Source: JAICLV01 sp036380925 (GTDB lineage Bacteria; Actinomycetota; Actinomycetes; Acidothermales; Acidothermaceae). Taken from it: DNA of 13,316 nt. The position numbers and the translations under genes were made by a program. Shown here one piece after another: positions 1 through 5,725 of this stretch; within the stretch, counting starts at the first letter, position 1; each line of letters begins with the position of its first letter. Below the pieces are notes generated by a model, which was not told where the DNA came from, did not search any database, and saw only the letters and a list, made by a program, of their open reading frames with translations. Where the stretch lies: assembly GCA_036380925.1 (NCBI GenBank), contig DASVDW010000167.1, positions 1-13,316 on the forward strand. The letters run 5' to 3'.

Positions 1-482
1 AACACGCCGAGCCGTTGGCCACGTCCACATGGCACGAGCGCGTCGAGCGCCCGCACTCCAAGCGACAGCTGCTCGTCGATTCGCGCCCGACGTAGCGGGT
101 GCGGCGAATTTCCTTCGACGGTCACGCTTTCCACGTCGTCCAGCGGGCCCTTGTCATCCATCGGACGCCCGAGACCGTCGAGCACGCGGCCCAACAACGA
201 CCCGCCGACCGGGATCACCATCGGGCCACCGGTCGGCGTCACCAGCGCCCCCGCGCGCACGCCGGTGATTTCGCCCAACGGCATGCACGCCAATCCGGCC
301 TCGCGGACGGCCACCACCTCGGCCAGCACCGGCAACCCCGGCGTCTCGACCCGCACGATGTCGCCGATCGCCGCGCTGACGCCGTCCGCGTGCAGGCTCA
401 GACCCACCACGCCGCTCAGCCGGCCCTGCGCAGCGGGTCGCGCGGCGTCGAGGACGTCCGCCCATCGGGCGCCGAGATTCAT
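1..482 (-). CDS. fliI: Flagellum-specific export ATPase FliI, N-terminal part (cut by window edge)
   Basis: FliI is the cytoplasmic ATPase of the flagellar type III export apparatus; it forms a hexamer and helps deliver export substrates. Only the first 160 codons are present. The reading runs from an ATG at 482 that overlaps the fliH stop codon (ATGA) and leaves the window in frame. Residues about 20-95 fit the beta-barrel N-terminal domain of F1-type ATPases. The diagnostic stretch is residues 99-160: RVLDGLGRPMD, then PLRRARIDEQLSLGVRALD, then CGRGQRLGV, which in this family stands just before the Walker A loop. The Walker A and B motifs themselves lie beyond the edge. It is the last visible gene of the flgB-fliI operon and should be translationally coupled to fliH. 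The family could be confused with the F-type ATPase beta subunit or a virulence type III ATPase, but the flagellar neighbours settle it. Confidence 0.95.
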   Translation of the reverse strand, partial: MNLGARWADVLDAARPAAQGRLSGVVGLSLHADGVSAAIGDIVRVETPGLPVLAEVVAVREAGLACMPLGEITGVRAGALVTPTGGPMVIPVGGSLLGRVLDGLGRPMDDKGPLDDVESVTVEGNSPHPLRRARIDEQLSLGVRALDALVPCGRGQRLGV

Positions 483-1213
483 CGGGCGAGCACCTGCCTC
501 ACCCGCTCGATCGCCGCGCCGAGGCTGGCGTCGACATGGGACGCGCCCCCGTCGGCCAGGCACGATCCGGGCTCCACATCGGCGCTGGTCACGATCCGCA
601 CCACCCGCCCGGCGGTGATGCCTCCGAGATCGCCGACCGCCGCGGCGTCCACCGGGTGCACCGTCACCGTGACCGGCACGTCACCGGGCAGCACCGTCAA
701 CGCGCGCCGGACGGCGTCGCGCACCGGCGCCGGCGCGATCTCAAGCTCGCGGCCGAGCAGCGTCGTGGCAAGGTCGAACGCGGCGTTGAGAACGACGTCT
801 TCAACGCTGCTCAGCGCGTCCGCCTGCTGCGCCGCGAGCGAACTCGCGGCTTCGTCGAGCGCGGCCAACGCCCGGTCGAACGCCGCTTGTCGCGCTTGCT
901 CGGCGTCCCACAGCGCCGCCCGTTCGCGGTCAAGCGTGGCCTCTTTTTCTCGCTGCGCGGCCACCAGTCCGTCCTGGTACCCCTGTTGGAACCCGTCCGC
1001 GCGCGCTTGCGCGCGGGCCGCTTCCACGGCGGCGTCGAAGGCCTGCTCCAACGTCGGGTCGACCAGTCTGGGATCGGCGAGTCCACCCGCGGCGTAAGGG
1101 TTTCGTCGCAGGTCTGCGTCAAGCCGCGCCAGGCTGACCTGGGTGGCGTCCGATCCGCGCAAGATCTCCGACCGGGCGGGCGCGCTAGTCGACGAACTCG
1201 TCATCCGCACCAC
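479..1213 (-). CDS. fliH: Flagellar export stator protein FliH
   Basis: FliH is a cytoplasmic partner of the export ATPase FliI; it binds FliI and links it to the export gate and C ring. The predicted protein is 244 residues, a normal length. Residues 57-82 carry the alanine- and glycine-spaced helix typical of FliH (AFDAAVEAARAQ, then GFQQGYQDG), followed by a long charged coiled coil (about 85-135). The C-terminal part ends in the conserved pattern VRIVTSADVEPGSCLADGG and then a DASLGAAIERVRQVL helix, as in the FliH/HrpE family. The start is uncertain: GTG at 1213 has an SD-like AGGTGG nine bases upstream (1223-1228), but GTG at 1210 and ATG at 1204 are in frame. All of these starts overlap the end of fliG by 20-29 bases. 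The stop overlaps the fliI start. Confidence 0.92.
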   Translation of the reverse strand: MVRMTSSSTSAPARSEILRGSDATQVSLARLDADLRRNPYAAGGLADPRLVDPTLEQAFDAAVEAARAQARADGFQQGYQDGLVAAQREKEATLDRERAALWDAEQARQAAFDRALAALDEAASSLAAQQADALSSVEDVVLNAAFDLATTLLGRELEIAPAPVRDAVRRALTVLPGDVPVTVTVHPVDAAAVGDLGGITAGRVVRIVTSADVEPGSCLADGGASHVDASLGAAIERVRQVLAR

Positions 1214-2189
1214 GCTGTATCACCACCTGGCCCGACTCCTCGAGCTGGCGAATGACCTGGACGACCTTCGCCTGCGCCTCCTCGACGGTCTTCAACCGGA
1301 CCGGTCCGAGCAGGGTGATCTCCTCTTCCAAGTTCTCCGCCGCCCGCTCCGACATGTTCGTCGTGACCTTGGCGCGCACTTCGTCGCGCACACCCTTGAG
1401 CGCGGTCGCGAGGTCGGCCACCTCGACTTGGCGCAGCACCAGCTGAACGGCCTTGTCGTCGAGGCCGAGGATGTCCTCGAACATGAACATCTGCGCGCGC
1501 ACCGTCTCGGCGAGCTCACGGTCGCGCGCCTCCAGCGCCTCGAGGATGAGCTTCTCGGTCGCCCGGTCGGAGCGGTTGATGATGTCGACGAGTGGTCCGA
1601 GCCCGCCCACGGTCGACGACTCTGCCTGCGACAACACGGTCGCGAGCTTCTTCTCGAAAATGCCCTCGACCAGCTTCACGTGATCTGGGGACGTGCGGTC
1701 CATCACCGCGATCCGATGCGCGACGTCCGCTTGAAGCTGCGGCGCCATGCCGCTCAACACGATCGCCGCCTGCTCTGAACCCATATGCGACAGCACCAAC
1801 GCGATCGTTTGCGGGTGCTCGTCTTGCAAGAAGGACAGCACCTGACGGGGATCGGCCCGACGCAGGAACTGGAACGGCATCTCGGTGAGCGCCGCGTTGA
1901 GCCGTTCGATGATGGCCCGCGCCTTGTCGCCCCCGACGCTCGCCTCCAACACCTCGCGGGCGAACGCGAGGCCACCGCGGCTGTAGTACTTGTGCGCGGT
2001 GACGAGCTCCTCGAACTCGTTCATCACTCGTTCTGCGAGGGCGACGTCGACCGTCTCCATGCGGGCGATCTCGGCGGTGATCTCCTCGACCTCGCCGTCA
2101 CGCATGTTCGACAACACCGCGGCGGATCGCTCTTTGCCCAGCTGCACCAGCAAAACCGCCGCCTTGCGCAGCCCGTTGACGTCGCTCAC
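1185..2189 (-). CDS. fliG: Flagellar motor switch protein FliG
   Basis: FliG sits on the cytoplasmic face of the MS ring, forms part of the C ring and receives torque from the MotA stator. The 334 residues match the usual family length. The middle domain shows the EHPQ motif (124-127) and the hydrophobic MFMF motif of the MFxF type (234-237). The C-terminal torque helix region contains LKG (264-266), NMSERAAENLEEE and LLGPVRL. Aligned by eye with the E. coli protein, the charged torque residues are kept as K265, R282, E289 and E290, the last two being conservative Asp-to-Glu changes. The N-terminal FliF-binding domain (about 1-85) is present. The gene starts with GTG, which overlaps the fliF stop (GTGA), and has no clear SD of its own, so translation is probably coupled to fliF. 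Confidence 0.97.
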   Translation of the reverse strand: MSDVNGLRKAAVLLVQLGKERSAAVLSNMRDGEVEEITAEIARMETVDVALAERVMNEFEELVTAHKYYSRGGLAFAREVLEASVGGDKARAIIERLNAALTEMPFQFLRRADPRQVLSFLQDEHPQTIALVLSHMGSEQAAIVLSGMAPQLQADVAHRIAVMDRTSPDHVKLVEGIFEKKLATVLSQAESSTVGGLGPLVDIINRSDRATEKLILEALEARDRELAETVRAQMFMFEDILGLDDKAVQLVLRQVEVADLATALKGVRDEVRAKVTTNMSERAAENLEEEITLLGPVRLKTVEEAQAKVVQVIRQLEESGQVVIQRGADDEFVD

Positions 2190-3805
2190 GACGGGCGCCG
2201 ATCAGCCAGCCAGCCACGGAGCAGTTGCGCCACTTCCTCGGGCTGACGCTCGACCAGCTCCCCGATCTCGCTGTCGATCGTCGCATGCCCGATCTCCAGC
2301 CGGTCGCCGTTGCGCGGGCTCGGCGTCAGCTCGCGCACGACCTCGTCCTGGTTCGCCGCGAGCAGCGCGCGCATCTTGCGCGCCTCCTCGAGCTCGAGCC
2401 GCTCGGACATGCCGAGCACCGGCGAGTGCTCGCGGGCCTTCTTCGCTTTGCGCATGAAGAAGGCGATCGCGCCGAGAACCAGGAAGCCGATCAGGCCGTC
2501 CTTGCCGTAGCCGATGAGCTTGTTCATGTCCTTGCTCTTCTTGGCGTCGGCGATCTCCTTTTGCGCGGCCTTGGCCGCGGAGTCGTCGAACGGCATCGTG
2601 CTCACCTGCACGCTGTCGCCACGGTCGGTGCGAACACCCGCGGCGTTCTCGACCAGCTTCTGAACGTCACCGACGTTCACCTTGCTCGCGGCGGTGCTGT
2701 CGAGCAGCACGGCGACCGACAGGTGCTCGACGGCGCCCGGGGCGGTCTTCACCTGCTGCACGACGCGTCCGATCGCGTTGTCGGTGGTGCTGCTGCTGTT
2801 GTAATACGTGCCAGGGCTCGCGCCCGCCGACGGTGTCGGGACAGCGATGTTGTCAGGCCCGAGAATGCCGGTCGAGTTGGGTGCGCTGCCGGAGTACATC
2901 TCGCTGGTCTTGGACTCCGAGAGCGGGATCGGGGTCGTTCCGGGACTCGGCTGGACGTAGTTCTCCGACGTCGTCTCCTGGGTGTCGAAGTTCAACGTGG
3001 CGTTCGTTTGGACGATCACGTGCCCAGCGCCGACGAGCGGCTGGAGGAGGTTCTGCACCGCGTCCGAGACCCGCGTCTCGTAGGCGGAGGTCTGTTGAGC
3101 CTGAATGCTGCTCGCGCCGGACAGCTGGCCGTCGTCGCCAGCAGCCGACAAAATGTCGCCGTGCGAGTCGGCAACCGTGACGTTCGCTGGATCGAGCCCT
3201 TCGACGCTCGACGCGACCAGGTGGACGACGGCCTGCACCTGACCGGCGCTCAACGGCTTGCTCGGGTCGGTGGTGACGAGCACCGACGCGGTCGACTTGC
3301 TGGAGTCGTCGGTGAACACGTCGTTGTTGGGTAGCACGACATGGACGACCGCCGCGCTGACGCCGTCGATCGCCTCGATCGTCTTCGCCAGCTCGCCTTC
3401 GATCGCCTGCTGATACTCGACGTTCTGCTGGAACTGCGACGTCGTGATGCCGCCCTTGTCCAGCAGGGAGAATCCGCTGACGCCGCCGGTGGGCAGGTTC
3501 GCCTTGGCCATGTCCAGCCGAAGCTGGTACACGTCCTTTTGCGGCACCAGGATGGTGCTTCCGCCGTCCGCCAGTTTGTACGGCTCTTTCGCGGAGGTGA
3601 GCTTGTCCGTGATGGCGCTCGCGTCTGACGCGGCGAGGTTGGAGAACAACGGCACGTACGACGGCTTCGACGCCCAACCGCTGAACAGGTAGGCGCCGAC
3701 GATGAGGCCGACGACCACCAACGCGGTGACCGTCTTCTGGCCGGCCGTGAAATCGGCGAATACCGCGCGTGCGCGTTCGATCAGTCGCTTGAAGTCGAAG
3801 TTCAT
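2186..3805 (-). CDS. fliF: Flagellar MS-ring protein FliF
   Basis: FliF assembles into the membrane-embedded MS ring, the base on which the rod, export gate and C ring are built. The 539-residue protein has the expected plan: a cytoplasmic N-terminus, a first membrane helix at about 24-42, a large extracytoplasmic part (about 50-410) with ring-building modules (YVPLFSNL at 50-57, LPTGGVSGFSLLD around 104-116, VVHVVLP at 153-159), a second membrane helix at about 432-451, and a cytoplasmic tail. The last 30 residues (IGELVERQPEEVAQLLRGWL) are the FliG-binding helix pair. Residues 280-345, rich in Ser, Pro and Gly, correspond to the variable loop that forms the beta-collar in the ring. The start is ATG at 3805, 10 bases after the fliE stop, and the stop overlaps the fliG GTG. 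At 539 residues it is near the usual length of about 550. Confidence 0.97.
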   Translation of the reverse strand: MNFDFKRLIERARAVFADFTAGQKTVTALVVVGLIVGAYLFSGWASKPSYVPLFSNLAASDASAITDKLTSAKEPYKLADGGSTILVPQKDVYQLRLDMAKANLPTGGVSGFSLLDKGGITTSQFQQNVEYQQAIEGELAKTIEAIDGVSAAVVHVVLPNNDVFTDDSSKSTASVLVTTDPSKPLSAGQVQAVVHLVASSVEGLDPANVTVADSHGDILSAAGDDGQLSGASSIQAQQTSAYETRVSDAVQNLLQPLVGAGHVIVQTNATLNFDTQETTSENYVQPSPGTTPIPLSESKTSEMYSGSAPNSTGILGPDNIAVPTPSAGASPGTYYNSSSTTDNAIGRVVQQVKTAPGAVEHLSVAVLLDSTAASKVNVGDVQKLVENAAGVRTDRGDSVQVSTMPFDDSAAKAAQKEIADAKKSKDMNKLIGYGKDGLIGFLVLGAIAFFMRKAKKAREHSPVLGMSERLELEEARKMRALLAANQDEVVRELTPSPRNGDRLEIGHATIDSEIGELVERQPEEVAQLLRGWLADRRPS

Positions 3806-3815
3806 TCGCGGCCCG

Positions 3816-4136
3816 TCACATCTGCATGTTCATGATGGAGTTGAACGCGGCCACCGCCTTGTCGCGAACGGCGGTGGTGAGCTGTGTCGCGATCGCCGCC
3901 TCGTTGCTGGCGATCATGTAGGCGGTGACGTCCTGCAGCGACCCGGTCGCCGCCTTGGTGGCCAGGTTGTCGGCGGTCGCTTGCGTCTGCTGCAGCGCGT
4001 CAACGCCCTGCGTCAGCGCGTTGCCGAATTTCGCACCTGACGCGGGGTCGCCGGCCGCCACTGAAGGCGACGCGGTGACGGGCTGGACCGGTGAGAAACC
4101 GGAGATCGGAGGAATCGCGGGCATGCTCGAACTCAC
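3816..4136 (-). CDS. fliE: Flagellar hook-basal body protein FliE
   Basis: FliE is a small exported protein at the junction between the MS ring and proximal rod, needed before FlgB and FlgC can assemble. The C-terminal half is diagnostic: SLQDVTAYMIASNEAAIATQL and then VRDKAVAAFNSIMNMQM, close to the E. coli pattern ending in YQEVMSMQV. Two starts are possible. GTG at 4136 overlaps the flgC stop as GTGA and gives 106 residues; ATG at 4124 gives 102 residues with an 8-base gap. I chose the GTG because the same 4-base overlap occurs at fliF/fliG and fliH/fliI, but this is close to even. There is no convincing SD for either, in keeping with translational coupling. An apparent longer reading further upstream is only flgC read out of frame. 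Confidence 0.92.
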   Translation of the reverse strand: MSSSMPAIPPISGFSPVQPVTASPSVAAGDPASGAKFGNALTQGVDALQQTQATADNLATKAATGSLQDVTAYMIASNEAAIATQLTTAVRDKAVAAFNSIMNMQM

Positions 4137-4528
4137 TTGTTCCCGAGTTGAAGGGCTTGCTGGTAGGCCTCGGTCGCCCGGCTGAGCACAGAGAGGTTCG
4201 CCTCGTATCCGCGCTGCGCCATGATCATCTGGGTCATCTGGCCGGTGACGTCGACGTCCGCGTGCCGCACGTAGCCGTTGGCGTCGGCCAGTGGGTTTTG
4301 CGGGTCGTATGACTCGATGCCGGCGCTGGAGCCGTAGCGGACGCCGACGACCTGCACGCCTCCGCCGGGCGCGGCCGCGGCTTGCACGTAGCGCTCGGCG
4401 AAAGCAGGCTGGTCGCCAGGCACGGTGTCGTTGACGTTGCTCAAGTTGTCGGCGATCGCGTCCATCCACTTGCGGTGCACCGTCAGTCCGGTGCCGCTGA
4501 TGCCCAGCGTGTCGAACAGCCCGGCCAT
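4133..4528 (-). CDS. flgC: Flagellar proximal rod protein FlgC
   Basis: FlgC is one of the proximal rod proteins, exported through the flagellar type III system and assembled on FliE/FlgB. The 131 residues begin with the rod/hook N-terminal helix (FDTLGISGTGLTVHRKWMDA, then IADNLSNVN) shared by rod and hook proteins. They end in the matching C-terminal helix (VDVTGQMTQMIMAQRGYEAN, then LSVLSRATEAYQQALQLGNK). NGYVRHADVDV is the FlgC-type lead-in to that helix. I take the ATG at 4528, which overlaps the flgB stop as TGATG. A GTG at 4531 directly before it is in frame and would add one residue. It is slightly short but complete. Confidence 0.96.
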   Translation of the reverse strand: MAGLFDTLGISGTGLTVHRKWMDAIADNLSNVNDTVPGDQPAFAERYVQAAAAPGGGVQVVGVRYGSSAGIESYDPQNPLADANGYVRHADVDVTGQMTQMIMAQRGYEANLSVLSRATEAYQQALQLGNK

Positions 4529-4872
4529 CACACGCTCCCGATCGACGTCTTCAGGAGCTGGAACTTGGCGGACAGCGCCTCGACGCTCGTCTGGTACTTC
4601 AGGCCGGTGTCGGTGATCGAGACGGTCTCTTCGTCGAGGTTGACGTTGTTGCCGTTCGCCTCGGTGGGCTCAAGCGAAGTCTTGGTGGTGATGCTCGCCG
4701 ACGCGGGATTGCCAGCGTCGATGGCGGCCTGCAGGCTCTGCTCGAAGGTGACCCGCTTGGCGTGGTAATCGGGGGTGTTGATGTTCGAGATGTTGTCCGC
4801 GATCGCGCGCTGGCGCGCGGACAGCCCCGACACCGCGACTTCGAGCGCGGACGTCGTGAGGTCGTCGAACAC
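4528..4872 (-). CDS. flgB: Flagellar proximal rod protein FlgB
   Basis: FlgB is a proximal rod subunit that contacts FliE at the base of the rod. The protein has 114 residues, at the short end for the family (about 115-140). The N-terminal helix contains VAVSGLSARQRAIADNISNI followed by NTPDYHAKRVTFEQSL, the FlgB signature. The C-terminal helix (KYQTSVEALSAKFQLLKTSI) is the family's usual ending. The start is GTG at 4872, supported by a strong SD, GGAGGT at 4881-4886, eight bases upstream; no ATG fits as well. It is the first gene of the flgB-flgC-fliE-fliF-fliG-fliH-fliI run. A 133-base gap upstream of it contains a candidate sigma-28-type promoter (4957-4983). Confidence 0.95.
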   Translation of the reverse strand: MFDDLTTSALEVAVSGLSARQRAIADNISNINTPDYHAKRVTFEQSLQAAIDAGNPASASITTKTSLEPTEANGNNVNLDEETVSITDTGLKYQTSVEALSAKFQLLKTSIGSV

Positions 4873-4956
4873 TGGATCGCACCTCCGGACACCGAAATGC
4901 CGTTCTCGGGTCGCCGATCCATGGCGTCCAACGCGAGCGATCCGTGCTCAGGCGTC

Positions 4957-4983
4957 AGATCGGCCGGAGGTTCGCGGTTCTGA
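4957..4983 (-). promoter_or_regulatory. Candidate sigma-28 (FliA/WhiG)-type promoter of the flgB operon
   Basis: On the minus strand the sequence reads TCAG (4983-4980), a 15-base spacer, then GCCGATCT (4964-4957). The consensus for FliA/WhiG-class promoters is TAAA-N15-GCCGATAA, so the -10 matches six of eight positions and the spacing is exact. The implied transcript start near 4950 leaves a leader of roughly 75-80 bases before the flgB GTG. The same pattern is found upstream of fliC and flgN in this window, which is the main support. Promoter activity is inferred. Confidence 0.6.
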
Positions 4984-5005
4984 GAAGAAACTGCGCCCGA
5001 TCGAG

Positions 5006-5311
5006 TCAGGCTTCGACGTCGACGAAGGCCGGCCGCTTGCGAGCCAGCGTCGCCTGGGCGCGCGCCCGGGTGACGGCGGACTGCTCGCGCGAGGTGTGCG
5101 TCATCGCGTCGCGAACCCGCTCCTCGACCCGAGCCGACTTCTCCTGGACGACGCGAGCGAGTGCGGCGAGTTCCGGCGGAAGCGGTCCGAGGTCGTCGGG
5201 CATCTCGAAGGCGAACCGCGCGTTCGCGTTGTCTCCCTCGTCGAGTTGACGCTGGAAGTCGTCGAGCGCGCTTTCGTACAGGTCGAGCACGTCAGACCAG
5301 GACGCCGCCAT
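5006..5311 (-). CDS. Small protein in the position of fliT (unrecognised, possible chaperone)
   Basis: A 101-residue protein encoded three bases after the fliS stop, with ATG at 5311 and a TGA at 5006-5008. I do not recognise a family from the sequence. It is predicted to be mostly helical: an N-terminal helix (WSDVLDLYESALDDFQRQLD), a loop with DDLGPLPPELAALAR, then a long, very charged helix (VVQEKSARVEERVRDAMTHT onward). There is no signal peptide or membrane segment. In many flagellated bacteria the gene after fliS is fliT, a short helical export chaperone for FliD, and the position, size and fold type fit that role. The similarity is contextual rather than a visible motif match, so the FliT role is inference. 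The gene is last in the fliD-fliS group, before the gap that precedes flgB. Confidence 0.8.
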   Translation of the reverse strand: MAASWSDVLDLYESALDDFQRQLDEGDNANARFAFEMPDDLGPLPPELAALARVVQEKSARVEERVRDAMTHTSREQSAVTRARAQATLARKRPAFVDVEA

Positions 5312-5314
5312 CGG

Positions 5315-5698
5315 TCAGCCCGCCTGCGCCATTAGTTGGGCCGCCGCGCCGTGCCAGGCCTCGCGCAACGGCTCCACGAGCTTGCGGCATTCTTCGGCTT
5401 TGTCGGCGTCGCGGTCGACGTTGGCCTGGATCAGCTCCTTGAGCAGCCAGCTGTAGATGCTGGCCAGCCGCGACGCGCCGTCCCACTGGTCGACGCGCAG
5501 GCTGCTGCGCAGCTCGAAGACGATGTCTTGCGCGTGCCGCAGGTGCTTGTCGGCTTCGATCCGGTGACCCTGCCGGAGGGCGTCCCTGCCCTGCACGATG
5601 TCGAGGAGCAACCGGTCGTACAACATCACGAGGAGCCTCGCTGGGCTCGCGGTGGCGACCACCTCGGCGAGGTAGCGCGCTTTCGGGTTCACAGCCAC
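5315..5698 (-). CDS. fliS: Flagellin export chaperone FliS
   Basis: FliS binds the C-terminal disordered part of unexported flagellin in the cytoplasm and keeps it from polymerising early. The 127-residue protein shows the family's opening NPKARYLAEVVATASPARLL followed by VMLYDRLLLDI, and the four-helix-bundle layout with LASIYSWLLKELIQANVDRD near the C-terminal third. The start is GTG at 5698, with AAAGGA at 5706-5711 seven bases upstream. An ATG nearer to the SD is out of frame. The gene begins 27 bases after the fliD stop and is followed after 3 bases by the small fliT-position gene, so the three are probably co-transcribed. Confidence 0.95.
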   Translation of the reverse strand: MAVNPKARYLAEVVATASPARLLVMLYDRLLLDIVQGRDALRQGHRIEADKHLRHAQDIVFELRSSLRVDQWDGASRLASIYSWLLKELIQANVDRDADKAEECRKLVEPLREAWHGAAAQLMAQAG

Positions 5699-5725
5699 GA
5701 CGTCATCCTTTACGAGGTGGAGTTT

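Noticed and set aside
99..1097. Long plus-strand open frames opposite fliI, fliH, fliG, fliF and fliD (for example 99-1097, 2225-3334, 5336-6544).
   Set aside because: They are antisense frames kept open by high GC; the translations are Arg/Ala-rich without family motifs, and the minus-strand genes are certain.
4873..5005. A possible small gene between the fliT-position gene and flgB.
   Set aside because: Only 133 bases remain and the frames are shadows of flgB; the content is better explained as promoter and leader.
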